This document shows positions 1 to 8,003 of a DNA stretch of 58,922 nucleotides, one piece after another (position 1 is the stretch's first letter; each line of letters begins with the position of its first letter). The DNA lies in the NCBI GenBank assembly GCA_015272215.1, contig JACYMD010000017.1:1-58922 (forward strand), in the 5' to 3' direction. Made by a program: the position numbers and the translations under genes. Source of the DNA: Rivularia sp. T60_A2020_040 (GTDB lineage Bacteria > Cyanobacteriota > Cyanobacteriia > Cyanobacteriales > Nostocaceae). The notes under the pieces are model-generated. The model saw only the letters and a program-made list of their open reading frames with translations, did no database searches and was not told the DNA's origin.

Positions 1-55
1 CTATTCCCTTACATTCTAGCTGATATAATATCTAAATTTTCTTGCGTTTACCCTG
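1..55. repeat. 55-bp terminal inverted repeat, left copy
   Basis: These 55 bases are the exact reverse complement of the last 55 bases of the window (58868-58922); the match stops at base 56. Read outward, the repeat begins CAGGGTAAACGC at base 55. On the right the same sequence interrupts a permease gene, so it is probably the end of an insertion sequence at which assembly stopped. A shared 55-base end also fits a de Bruijn k-mer overlap. No transposase is visible. Confidence 0.85.
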
Positions 56-109
56 GATATTCACCATCTGCGGTTACAAGCCAATCTTTTCCTTGCATAA
101 TACAATTTT

Positions 110-176
110 AGATTTTAGATTTTAGATTTTGGATTTTGGATTAAATCTAAAATTTAAAATTCAAAATCCAAAATAT
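110..176. repeat. heptanucleotide (ATTTTAG-type) repeat with inverted half
   Basis: Tandem ATTTTAG/ATTTTGG heptamers are followed by their inverted counterpart (AAATCTA, AAATCCA), so the stretch can fold into a hairpin just past the stop codon of the TPR gene. Heptameric STRR repeats of this kind are typical of filamentous cyanobacteria. Sister tracts lie at about 1385-1415, 5191-5215, 13712-13745 and 54498-54525. Confidence 0.6.
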
Positions 177-177
177 A

Positions 178-654
178 TTAGTCATCTTCTGGCGGACGTG
201 TTAAAATATCAACCAATATTCCCGCGCCAAAGTCATTCTTATCATCTATCTGTTTGACTTTATTGCATATTTCTTGAGCTTCTTCTTCCTTTCCTAATAT
301 AGCTAAAATTAGTCCTGTTGCAGCATAAGAATTTAAATATAGTCGGATTATTTGTTCTTCTTTGCGTTTAATTAATACTGGTTTTAATTCTTCCCAATTA
401 TCGGGTAATTTCTCGGTTTTTTTAACTTTATTTTGAACTTTATCAGCCGTTAATAGCGCCATCTGATAATTTTGCTTGTAATAAAAATATCTATAAGCTG
501 ATATTAAAACGTCTATATTATCTTGGGATTTAGCTAAAGCTTGATTAATGTATTTTTCTGACTCTGAGCTATTTTCCCAATTATCTGCCGCCAATATCAA
601 TAGTTGTTTGACATCTTCAGGTACCTGGTACCAGGAGAATTCTTTGTTTTGCAT
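178..654 (-). CDS. TPR-like hypothetical protein downstream of coxC
   Basis: A 158-residue soluble protein with no signal peptide or membrane segment. The helical pattern, with alanine and leucine at TPR-like spacing (for example around residues 35-70 and 108-140), suggests two or three tetratricopeptide-like repeats, so a role in protein binding is possible. It ends in an acidic RPPEDD tail. It follows coxC on the same strand after 140 bp of heptamer repeats and could be a distal member of the cox operon. I do not recognise a specific family, and no function is assigned. The start is chosen at the first ATG, MQNKEFSWYQ. Confidence 0.6.
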   Translation of the reverse strand: MQNKEFSWYQVPEDVKQLLILAADNWENSSESEKYINQALAKSQDNIDVLISAYRYFYYKQNYQMALLTADKVQNKVKKTEKLPDNWEELKPVLIKRKEEQIIRLYLNSYAATGLILAILGKEEEAQEICNKVKQIDDKNDFGAGILVDILTRPPEDD

Positions 655-670
655 GGTTTTTTAGTCGTAA

Positions 671-793
671 TAGGTAATAGGTAATGGGTAATAGGTAATC
701 GGCGAAATAATTAATAATTAGGGAGTTTTGACGGACACGCTAGGCGCTTCAATTTCAATTCCCAATTCCCAATTCCCAATTCCCAATTCCCTA
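671..793. repeat. STRR heptamer tracts between coxC and the TPR gene
   Basis: Two heptamer arrays: TAGGTAA/TGGGTAA units at about 671-703 and CCCAATT units at about 757-790. Between them is the fragment GACGGACACGCTAGGCGC, which recurs in variants elsewhere in the window (for example near 19100 and 13820). Confidence 0.7.
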
Positions 794-794
794 T

Positions 795-1385
795 TTAAAA
801 TTTGGTAAGAATATAAAGCAGGGTGAAGAGTATAATCCAAATGATATCTACAAAGTGCCAGTAGATTTCTGCCATTTCGATTCCGGTGTGTTTGTGTTCG
901 TTATAATGTCCGGGGCGACGAGAACGCCATAATACACCTAAAATTAATAGGACTCCGATTAACACGTGTAAGCCGTGGAATCCTGTCATCAGATAAAAAC
1001 AGTTCGAGAATAAATTGGTACTCAATCCATACCCTAAAGTCAGATACTCATAAACTTGACCGAGCAAGAAAATTACTCCCATAATAGCGGTAATTTTGTA
1101 CCATTTCCGCATTCCTTGAACATCATTCTTTTTAATTGCAGAATCGCCGAAGTGAATTACAAAACTGCTGGATACTAAAATGATAGTATTGATAGTCGGT
1201 AACAATAACTCAACCTCGGTTCCTTGGGGAGGCCAAGTTGGAGTAGTTCCACGATAAAATAAATAAGTAGCAAAAAATCCGCCAAACATCAAGGATTCTG
1301 AAATTAGGAAAGTTATCAATCCTAAAACTCGTAAATCTGCATGTTCTTCGTGGTGTACTGGAGTTTTTTCTGTTGCGATCGCCAT
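795..1385 (-). CDS. coxC: cytochrome c oxidase subunit III
   Basis: This 196-residue protein is subunit III of an aa3-type oxidase. It has five hydrophobic segments, the motif GFFATYLFYRG after TM1, and the typical C-terminal stretch ending HFVDIIWIILFTLLYIL, with GFHGLHVLIG in the fourth helix. Length matches cyanobacterial CoxC. Subunit III stabilises the core and carries no redox metal. The gene is last of the conserved order coxB-coxA-coxC on the minus strand, 289 bp after the 3' part of coxA. With patB and fdxB next door it probably belongs to the heterocyst-specific oxidase (cox2 type), which removes oxygen to protect nitrogenase. The start MAIATEKTPV overlaps a HIP1 site. Confidence 0.95.
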   Translation of the reverse strand: MAIATEKTPVHHEEHADLRVLGLITFLISESLMFGGFFATYLFYRGTTPTWPPQGTEVELLLPTINTIILVSSSFVIHFGDSAIKKNDVQGMRKWYKITAIMGVIFLLGQVYEYLTLGYGLSTNLFSNCFYLMTGFHGLHVLIGVLLILGVLWRSRRPGHYNEHKHTGIEMAEIYWHFVDIIWIILFTLLYILTKF

Positions 1386-1426
1386 TTTAGATTTTGGATT
1401 TTAGATTTTAGATTGTGCCGTCTTCC

Positions 1427-1536
1427 TAGTAGTCTGTGACATAAATTCTGAAGGGTTTGTAGCTCCGGGATTTATCCCTCAAATCAAGGGCTGAAGCCCA
1501 ACTACAAACATTTAAATTTAATGAAATAGACTACTA
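1427..1536. repeat. MITE-like palindromic element, family A copy 1
   Basis: A 110-bp element with 9-bp terminal inverted repeats TAGTAGTCT/AGACTACTA and an inner palindrome GTTTGTAG...CTACAAAC. The same core (GGGATTTATCCCTC, then AAGGGCT) recurs at about 42216-42430 and 57758-57865. It lies between coxC and coxA. No coding capacity; probably a non-autonomous transposable repeat. Confidence 0.7.
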
Positions 1537-1549
1537 GCGTATCCGTCAG

Positions 1550-1610
1550 CACATACATCTGACTCGTTGTATGTGTATCGCGAGCAAGATGTATGTCAGA
1601 GCCGGACACG
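1550..1610. repeat. hairpin-forming spacer with ACATACATCT arms
   Basis: Inverted ACATACATCT...AGATGTATGT arms sit around GTATCGCGAGC between coxA and coxC, followed by GGACACGCTAGC. It could be an RNA processing or attenuation point within the operon or a decayed repeat. Confidence 0.4.
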
Positions 1611-1674
1611 CTAGCCGTTTACCCACAGGGTGAGGTGAATGCACTACAATAAATTAATTCAACCTTTGACCTCT

Positions 1675-2409
1675 TTAAGCAGTAACTTCTGTGGAAGGCT
1701 TCAAAGGTTCACCTTCAGTAACGGTACCGTAATCATAAGGACCGTGGGTGACAATGGGTAATTCTGACCAATTTTCAATGGCAGGTGGGGAAGAGGTTGT
1801 CCATTCCAATGTCAGAGCATTCCAAGGATTATCACCGGCTTTTGCACCAGCATTCCAACTCCAAAGAATATTCAGAGTGAAAGGAATTACCGATATTGCT
1901 AATAAATAAGCACCGTAGGTACAAAGTTGATTGATAGCCTCAAATTGTGGATCGTACATGGCAACTCGACGCGGCATTCCTTGTAAACCCAATTCGTGCA
2001 TGGGTAGAAAGGTTAAGTTGGTGCCGATGAAGGTGAGGACAAAGTGAATTTTACCCAAAGTTTCATTCATCATCCTTCCCGTCATTTTGGGGAACCAATG
2101 GTAAATCGCAGCATAAATACCAAATACAGAACCGCCAAATAAGACGTAGTGGAAGTGCGCGACTACATAATAAGTATCATGAACGTGTCCGTCAAATGGT
2201 GCGGTACCCAAAGTAACTCCACCAATACCACCCAAAACGAACATCATTAATAAGCCAATGGCAAACAACATTGCGCTAGTATAACGGATTTTCCCTTGCC
2301 AAAGAGTTGCTACCCAACTAAATATTTTAATTCCTGTAGGAACCGCAACTATCAGGGTGGAGATGGTAAAAAACATCCGCATCCAACCGGGGGTTCCGCT
2401 GGTAAACAT
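1675..2409 (-). CDS. coxA: cytochrome c oxidase subunit I, 3' part of interrupted gene
   Basis: Carries the C-terminal 244 residues of CoxA, from MFTSGTPGWMRMFF onward. It contains helices VII-XII, including the heme ligand motif AHFHYVLFGG (fragment residues H85 and H87, which would be H394 and H396 in the joined protein). It has no start region of its own; the apparent ATG is internal Met310 inside the 15-bp repeat. Joining at 2404-2418 to the repeat at 4256-4270 restores the frame: GTT CAT CAT ATG TTT then ACC AGC GGA, read VHHMF-TSG. By itself this piece cannot make an oxidase. It is presumably expressed only after excision of the element. Confidence 0.95.
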   Translation of the reverse strand: MFTSGTPGWMRMFFTISTLIVAVPTGIKIFSWVATLWQGKIRYTSAMLFAIGLLMMFVLGGIGGVTLGTAPFDGHVHDTYYVVAHFHYVLFGGSVFGIYAAIYHWFPKMTGRMMNETLGKIHFVLTFIGTNLTFLPMHELGLQGMPRRVAMYDPQFEAINQLCTYGAYLLAISVIPFTLNILWSWNAGAKAGDNPWNALTLEWTTSSPPAIENWSELPIVTHGPYDYGTVTEGEPLKPSTEVTA

Positions 2410-2418
2410 ATGATGAAC
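2404..2418. repeat. attachment-site direct repeat, copy at coxA 3' part
   Basis: AAACATATGATGAAC, identical to 4256-4270. On the minus strand it encodes VHHMF, the CuB histidine pair of CoxA. The flanks differ on the element side (AGTTAAAA here) and match coxA on the other side, as expected for a site-specific recombination core. Confidence 0.93.
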
Positions 2419-2746
2419 AGTTAAAATCTTTAATTAGCAAAAGTTCAACGTTTATTTTTAAAACTATTCTCTATATCTTCCTTAAGTTTATATTTGAATG
2501 TTGTCTGTTCTCATTTAAATAAGGTTACTAATTAATAATTTGATTCACTATTTATTCCTTAAAAACAGATATTATTTTTCTTCTGTATTAATATAAACAA
2601 AAAACCTGAAAATTCTTCTTATTTTCAAGCCTTGTATCGTATATTTTAGAAGATTACGGATTTAAAAACCGCAGAGACGCTGAGAGCGCAAAGAAAAGAT
2701 AAGAGAGAGGAAAGTTTAGAAGGGGAAGGGAATAGTTTGATGTTGG
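2419..2746. other. AT-rich non-coding end of the coxA element
   Basis: No gene is visible between the attachment site and the recombinase stop codon. It is AT-rich and holds, at about 2651-2690, a ~40-bp repeat (AGATTACGGATT, then AAACCGCAGAGACGC) that recurs at about 13768-13800 beside the RND operon. That repeat is not specific to the element. Confidence 0.6.
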
Positions 2747-4141
2747 TTATATAATAATTTTATTTAATTTATAATTTTCTAGTTCTAAAGATAGAGATGC
2801 TACTTTTTTCTGTAAATAAATATTTTTTTCTCGAAGCATTTTCATTTCTTCTTTTTCATTTAAAGCTGTATTCATCGCTTTCTTACGATTTTCTAAGGAA
2901 AACCATTTTTGATAAACTTTAGTGTGCATTTCTATAGAATGCCCTAAATTATCTGCTGCTGCTTTAAGAGGTATCCCTTGTAAATGCGCTCTGATAGCAC
3001 AAGCATGGCGTAAATCATAAGGTTTAAATTCTAACCCAATTCTTTTAAACCATTGTGAATTTTTATCTACTATAATAGTCAATTGTGAAAAAGATTTTAT
3101 TTTATCAGTTCTTTGTTTAAGCATTTCCAGTGCCTTTTTATTTTTTAAATCAAATAGTTCAATCCATTCTGGCATAAAAGGTAATACTTCTCTGGCTCCA
3201 GTTTTATTGTCATTATGAACTTTCCAAGTATTATCTTTGTTATCTTCACTTATAAACCAATCAATATCAGGTTGGTTGAATATTTCTCTAGGACGCAATC
3301 CGTAATTAGCTATTAAACCGTAAGCCAATCTATATATTAAATAAGTATTCCAATAAGGATTCTTTTTGTGTTTGTTTAATTCGTAATATTTTTCAAATGT
3401 ATAAAAACCATCTATAATTACTTTATCTTGAGGAATGTCTCTTTTTTGAAGTATAATAGGGAGTTTTAACTTTTTAAAATCAATATCTATTTCTAAATGT
3501 TTACATATAATACTAGCTACTTTTATCGCTTGAAATCTTTTACTGCTAGAATCAATTTTACTCAGTGAAATTTCTAGATTGTTTTTATTCACAATTAAAT
3601 CAGATTTAAATTCTCTTTTAAAGACTTTTTTATATTCAGCAAAAGTATGTGCGCTTTTAATATCTCTTTTTCTTGTTTGAAAAAATATATCCTCAAATTT
3701 GTCATATATTTCTCCAAAATTTAGATCAATATTTTGAAAAGCTTTGCATCCTAAATATTTATCATTCCATTCAAAACACTTTCTTGATATTAATCTACTT
3801 AATTCATAAGCTTCTTCTTCTGCTGTTTTTAATCCGTCTAGGTTTGCTGGAATATTTAGGGATATTTGATACTGCTTTGTTTGTCTACCTTTTATATTCG
3901 TATCACCTGGTTTAAGTGGTAGTGTAGCCCGTAACTGTATTGCATTACCTTTCATTGTTAAGGAAACCTTTGCTTTCATTTCCTTAAGTCGCAAATTAGC
4001 TTCTTTTAGTTGTTCTTCTACTTTCATTCTCATATGTGCTTCTTGTTCTTTGGCTGCTTTGTTTATACCTAAGTAGCTACCGTCTGTGGTTGCTGATGAC
4101 TGGAAATCTTTAAATGCTTCTTGGTAGATGTCTGCTTTCAT
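2747..4141 (-). CDS. XisA/XisC-like tyrosine site-specific recombinase
   Basis: A 464-residue integrase-family recombinase predicted to cut and rejoin DNA at the 15-bp repeats flanking the element. Catalytic elements are visible: first Arg in YGLRPRE (R283), a likely beta-strand Lys (K313), box II written YDLRH (Y375, R378) instead of the usual HxLRH, GH at 400-401, and the nucleophile Y410 in TKVYQKW. Residues 40-60 and 425-460 look like coiled coils; 160-260 should be the core-binding domain. A Tyr in place of His in box II is, from memory, characteristic of the XisA/XisC group of heterocyst excision recombinases. The gene starts 72 bp after the truncated coxA frame stops, on the same strand, so it could be read by transcription from the cox promoter. 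It may also integrate. Confidence 0.9.
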   Translation of the reverse strand: MKADIYQEAFKDFQSSATTDGSYLGINKAAKEQEAHMRMKVEEQLKEANLRLKEMKAKVSLTMKGNAIQLRATLPLKPGDTNIKGRQTKQYQISLNIPANLDGLKTAEEEAYELSRLISRKCFEWNDKYLGCKAFQNIDLNFGEIYDKFEDIFFQTRKRDIKSAHTFAEYKKVFKREFKSDLIVNKNNLEISLSKIDSSSKRFQAIKVASIICKHLEIDIDFKKLKLPIILQKRDIPQDKVIIDGFYTFEKYYELNKHKKNPYWNTYLIYRLAYGLIANYGLRPREIFNQPDIDWFISEDNKDNTWKVHNDNKTGAREVLPFMPEWIELFDLKNKKALEMLKQRTDKIKSFSQLTIIVDKNSQWFKRIGLEFKPYDLRHACAIRAHLQGIPLKAAADNLGHSIEMHTKVYQKWFSLENRKKAMNTALNEKEEMKMLREKNIYLQKKVASLSLELENYKLNKIII

Positions 4142-4213
4142 TTGCTTTGATTCCCTATTTCTTCCCTAAATATATGTTTCAAGCAAACATTGTTTATCGC
4201 TTACAATGTTTGG

Positions 4214-5188
4214 TTAATAACAATTTAGGACTTTTAAAGTATCTAAGTCAATCAGAAACATATGATGAACCCATACGAACAAACCGACAACGCAAATTGC
4301 TAAACTAGAATAAGCAATTGCTTTATATCCAAATATTGGTTTACGTGCATGAACTGGAATTACTTCAGAAAGAATCCCGAAGATAGGCAGAATCATCAAG
4401 TAAACTGCTGGATGAGAGTAAAACCAGAATAAATGCTGATAAATAACTACATTACCACCTGCATCTGGTTTAAAGAAGGAAGTACCGAAGTTGATATCAA
4501 ATAACAACAGTACTAATCCAGCAGCTAATACTGGTGTAGAAACAAGTGCTAATAATGAAGTAGCTAAAATTGCCCAGCAAAATAAGGGTAATTCATCCCA
4601 CTTCATCGAAGGAACTTTCATTTTCCAGATGGTAACAACAAAGTTCAATGAACCCAAAATTGAAGAACTTCCCACCAATACAATGGCAAGAATCCACATA
4701 CTTTGAGCAGTATTCGCTGTTACCAAGCTCAAGGGTGGATAGGCTGTCCAACCAGATTGAGAACCACCAAAATAAAAACTACCTAAAATCAATGCACCAG
4801 CGGGTGGGTTTAACCAAAAGGCTACAGCATTCAGCTTCGGGAAAGCCATATCTCTAGCACCAACCATCAGCGGTATTAAATAGTTACCAAAGCCACCAAT
4901 GGCACTGGGGACAATCCATAAAAAAATCATGATTGTCCCGTGATTAGTCAGAAAAGCATTATACAAATTGGGATCGAGTAAATCTGCATCCGGTGTGGCT
5001 AATTCGGCACGCATAGCTACAGCCATCAATCCACCAATCAGATAAAAAATAAACGATGTCACTAGGTATTGGATACCAATTACCTTGTGGTCTACATTAA
5101 ACGTAAAATAGTGATACCACTTCCATGCTTGGGGATGAGCATGAGTAGCCACTTGAGTTGTATTTTGTGGATGTTCTAATTGAGCCAT
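4214..5188 (-). CDS. coxA: cytochrome c oxidase subunit I, 5' part of interrupted gene
   Basis: Encodes the N-terminal 311 residues of CoxA plus 13 residues read from the element before a stop. Visible ligands are the low-spin heme His in TNHGTIM (H83), CuB His and the cross-linked Tyr in SHPAVY (H259, Y263), and the CuB pair VHH (H308, H309). With the 3' part (1675-2409) the protein would be 553 residues, the usual length. Without excision the product lacks the HFH heme ligands and helices VII-XII and cannot be active. It lies 96 bp downstream of coxB on the same strand. The terminal oxidase reduces oxygen to water; the heterocyst-specific copy keeps the cell micro-oxic for nitrogenase. Confidence 0.96.
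   Translation of the reverse strand: MAQLEHPQNTTQVATHAHPQAWKWYHYFTFNVDHKVIGIQYLVTSFIFYLIGGLMAVAMRAELATPDADLLDPNLYNAFLTNHGTIMIFLWIVPSAIGGFGNYLIPLMVGARDMAFPKLNAVAFWLNPPAGALILGSFYFGGSQSGWTAYPPLSLVTANTAQSMWILAIVLVGSSSILGSLNFVVTIWKMKVPSMKWDELPLFCWAILATSLLALVSTPVLAAGLVLLLFDINFGTSFFKPDAGGNVVIYQHLFWFYSHPAVYLMILPIFGILSEVIPVHARKPIFGYKAIAYSSLAICVVGLFVWVHHMFLIDLDTLKVLNCY
4256..4270. repeat. attachment-site direct repeat, copy at coxA 5' part
   Basis: AAACATATGATGAAC, identical to 2404-2418. The outer side (CCCATACGAACA) continues coxA codons for VWV; the inner side belongs to the element. CATATG forms a palindromic centre, a plausible strand-exchange core. Confidence 0.93.
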
Positions 5189-5284
5189 TCGATTTTAGAT
5201 TTTAGATTTTAGATTGTCTTGAGGAGTTAGAAGTTAAGAATTACCTTTCCTCTCTCCCGCTACTTCCAATGTCCTATGCCCAAT

Positions 5285-6268
5285 TTATTTCTGAAGTTGA
5301 GTTAAAGTATCTGAATTAATTCCAATATCCGAACTGTAAGCAGCTAAATATGCGGATGGTGATAATTCTACGGGATTAACTGCAATTGTTGGTGATGATT
5401 TTTGTGCAATCCGGTTTTCTTGCAACCAACTTTGATATTCTTCGGGAGTCTCAACGATTACTTGACTCCTCATTGAACCGTGATAACCGCCGCACAATTC
5501 TGTACAAACTATAGGGTAAGTTCCTAGTCTAGTCGCGACAAATCGCAGTTCGGTAGCTATACCGGGAATTGCATCTTGCTTCAAGCGGAATTGCGGTACC
5601 CAAAATGAATGGATTACGTCTTTTGCGGCAATGTTCAACTGGATGTCGGCACCAATTGGGATATGTAACTCACCGGATGTGATGTTATCTTCGGGATAAT
5701 TAAAAATCCATGCGTACTGCATTCCCGTAACATCTACAGTTACTTCTGCTGCTTGATTCTGCTGTGCGGGTGAACCTTTAATTCCAATCTTTTGATTGAC
5801 AGACTGTGCTGTATCTGAGGATATGGTAGGAGCTTCACTAATCGTTGCTGCAATTGCACTTCCAGAATCAGAATTATTCTGAGTCTCAATTATTGCAGGA
5901 TTAGCTGACGGGAATCCTCCCATTTGCTTGTAAACATCGACGCTATAGATACCTAGAGCAAATACGATCAGAGTCGGAATTGCAGTCCAAAATATCTCTA
6001 AGGGTACATTACCTTCAATTGGTGGCCCGTCTGTATTATCGCCTTTACGCTGACGAAAATGAATCGCGAAATATAAGATAGTTCCTTCTACGATTAAGAA
6101 TAGAGCAATCGCGATAGCGAACATGACATTAAAGAATCCGTCTACTAAAGGTGCTTGTTCGGATGCTTGTATTGGTAATAGATTATGAGTTTGACTAACC
6201 CAGATACCTACAATTGTGACTAAAGCTCCAGCAACTAAAGTTAATAACGAAACAGGAATTTGTTGCAT
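5285..6268 (-). CDS. coxB: cytochrome c oxidase subunit II
   Basis: A 327-residue subunit II with the CuA electron-entry site. An N-terminal membrane anchor (about 8-26) and a second helix (about 45-70) precede a periplasmic/lumenal cupredoxin domain with HSFWVPQ (H220) and CTELCGGYHGSM (C255, C259, H263, M266), all CuA ligands. A low-complexity Ser/Ala-rich linker at about 125-170 is longer than in classical CoxB. First gene of the minus-strand coxB-coxA-coxC operon; a 320-bp AT-rich spacer separates it from fdxB upstream. It probably accepts electrons from cytochrome c6 or plastocyanin in heterocysts. Confidence 0.95.
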   Translation of the reverse strand: MQQIPVSLLTLVAGALVTIVGIWVSQTHNLLPIQASEQAPLVDGFFNVMFAIAIALFLIVEGTILYFAIHFRQRKGDNTDGPPIEGNVPLEIFWTAIPTLIVFALGIYSVDVYKQMGGFPSANPAIIETQNNSDSGSAIAATISEAPTISSDTAQSVNQKIGIKGSPAQQNQAAEVTVDVTGMQYAWIFNYPEDNITSGELHIPIGADIQLNIAAKDVIHSFWVPQFRLKQDAIPGIATELRFVATRLGTYPIVCTELCGGYHGSMRSQVIVETPEEYQSWLQENRIAQKSSPTIAVNPVELSPSAYLAAYSSDIGINSDTLTQLQK

Positions 6269-6588
6269 AGTGACCTGCTGTATAAAACCGATGGTGTAAT
6301 CTAGTGATGAATGCCGTTGTATAGAATTTTTAATTTACTTATTGCATTCATTTTATTTTGCAATACTTGTAGGATTTTTCACAATTGAATAACTATAAAT
6401 TCTCCAATATATTAATGAGGCTATATTAATCATCAATCTAAATTTGTTCAACTTAGACAATTTTAAATTTATAATTTTGTTCTTCTGCGAATTTATTGTT
6501 CGCCGGTAGGATATAAGAGATTCCCCTCTATTAATTTATTCACTGCCCTGTACTAGTTACTCTGCTAGCAAAACTTGATTTTCAACAA
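6269..6588. promoter_or_regulatory. upstream region of coxB; probable operon promoter
   Basis: This 320-bp AT-rich spacer lies upstream of coxB on the minus strand and downstream of fdxB. The operon promoter should lie here, but I could not find an exact NtcA box (GTA-N8-TAC) or a convincing -10/-35 pair. Confidence 0.35.
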
Positions 6589-6882
6589 CTAATTGTCTAT
6601 TGCAACGTGGGTATAGCAGTTTTTTGGACAAATTTTAGAACAAGATTCGCAACCAATACAGTTATCTGCTTGAGCAACAACCATTACTTTTTTCTCAATT
6701 TCATCGTCGTCTTCGTCTTCGACAAATTCACCTTCTTCGTTCATTGCCATTAAAGACAATACGTTGTGTCCGCAGACTTTAAAACATCTACCGCAGCCGA
6801 TACATTTGTCTTTATCAATTTCTTGCACAAATTTGGGTGTCCATGTTTTACCACCTGCTGTCAAACCTGTTAGTACTGCCAT
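6589..6882 (-). CDS. fdxB: nif-specific ferredoxin III (2x[4Fe-4S])
   Basis: A 97-residue bacterial-type ferredoxin with two cysteine clusters: C27-C30-C33-C37 and C75-C78-C81-C85, joined by an acidic loop (EDEDDDE). The N-terminal [13 protein letters not shown] and the [20 protein letters not shown] pattern are characteristic of ferredoxin III encoded in nif gene regions. It is a low-potential electron carrier linked to nitrogen fixation. It lies upstream of coxB on the same strand and faces away from patB across a 1.1-kb spacer. CnfR/PatB is known in other cyanobacteria to activate nif genes under micro-oxic conditions, so this ferredoxin may be a target; no site was identified. Confidence 0.92.
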   Translation of the reverse strand: MAVLTGLTAGGKTWTPKFVQEIDKDKCIGCGRCFKVCGHNVLSLMAMNEEGEFVEDEDDDEIEKKVMVVAQADNCIGCESCSKICPKNCYTHVAIDN

Positions 6883-8003
6883 AATTGAACCTGTTAATAA
6901 TAGATATGCTTACATTGCTTGTAGCTTTCTTCTTAATCTTAAACCAAATTTATCTATTTTTATCTGGCGATAATCAAATGCTTTAAATCATAGACATTAC
7001 TTTTAATTTTAAAAAAATAAAGTATCAATTTTTGATTTGATATTATTCTTTTATTGCAACTAATTACTAATTTTTTCGAGTCTCTTAAGAGGTTAAAGTA
7101 TTACCATATAATCTTTTAAGCGATTTATACTTTTTTGTATAACTACAAAATATAAATTTATTTTTAAACCAATTATCTTATTTATTATCAAGAATCAGAA
7201 GCAAAAAAAACTTCCTATACGCAATTTAATATATGATAAATATTTTAATTAATGACATTATTTATTAATTGCTCAACAAAAGAAATTAAAAAAAAATCGT
7301 ATACATATATACAAAATATATTTTTGAACTTTTATCACTACAACAAAAGTGGTCAAATTATATTTAGCGCTCTTTTTACTAGTTATAGTAACTACAGTTA
7401 AGTATATATAATCAAGTTCAAATTAAACTTGAATGTTTTATGATATTTATTTTCCATTAACTATCTAAACTAGGATTTTTCTTTGCTACACAAATAATTG
7501 TAGAAAATACTGTTAATCAATAAATATTTGTAAATAGTTATTATCTAAAAAATTAAAAAAAACAAAAATTATGAAATTTATGTGAAGAGTATGTTAAGAT
7601 AATGAATAGACAAAAATATTTTTGAAAATAGCTTTGAAAAAATCTTGATATTATTAGTAATTGGTTTGTTCTTCGAGAACAGTTTAAAAACCACGAAGAT
7701 TTGAATATAAAAGGTATGAATGAATCTTTTATTAATAATATAAAAAACCTTCATAGCTCATTGCGAACAAAACTTTTTAATAACTTTATGAAAACTATAA
7801 ATAAGGAAGTTTTAAATATAGGCTCTGGTTAATACTTTTAATTAAGAGACCTATTCTTAATTGAAAGTACATATATAGATGTGAGTCAGTGCGATAAAAA
7901 GCCTTTATTTTTATCGTCAAGTGTGGTATTGAGCATATCTAAAAAACACATCTAGATAAGACTTGAGCCAAACGTCGCAAGAAGTTAAGTGGCACATAGC
8001 CTT
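6883..8003. other. 1.1-kb very AT-rich spacer between fdxB and patB
   Basis: No supported gene. The region is dominated by A/T runs and contains an exact GTA-N8-TAC match at 7299-7312. It presumably holds divergent promoters for fdxB and patB, and patB may have a long 5' untranslated leader. The end near 7860-8000 contains short open frames overlapping the patB start that I treat as spurious. Confidence 0.5.
7299..7312. promoter_or_regulatory. candidate NtcA-binding site
   Basis: GTATACATATATAC fits the NtcA consensus GTA-N8-TAC exactly. It lies 417 bp upstream of fdxB and about 690 bp upstream of patB, farther than usual, in very AT-rich DNA where chance matches are likely. NtcA control of heterocyst genes is established; use of this site is inference. 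Confidence 0.3.

Larger units (their letters stand above)
2404..4255 (-). mobile_element. coxA-interrupting excision element (recombinase only)
   Basis: A 1,852-bp segment bounded by perfect 15-bp direct repeats splits coxA between codons 311 and 312. It contains one gene, a tyrosine recombinase read in the same direction as coxA. Deleting one repeat copy and the element yields an uninterrupted 553-codon coxA. Programmed-excision elements of heterocyst-forming cyanobacteria (nifD/xisA, fdxN/xisF, hupL/xisC) have this plan: a host gene split by direct repeats with the recombinase gene near one edge. It is very small compared with the 9-59 kb elements of Nostoc/Anabaena. From memory, coxA insertions have been reported in surveys of such genomes, so the type may be known although this copy may not be described. 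Confidence 0.92.

Noticed and set aside
2404-4270. Group I or II intron or intein in coxA
   Set aside because: Direct repeats with a tyrosine recombinase point to DNA-level excision; there is no reverse transcriptase, homing endonuclease or intron core motif, and the coxA frame ends with a stop inside the insert.
1675-5188. Two separate short coxA genes
   Set aside because: The two frames are complementary halves that join exactly at an identical 15-bp repeat and together hold one full set of oxidase ligands, so they are one interrupted gene.
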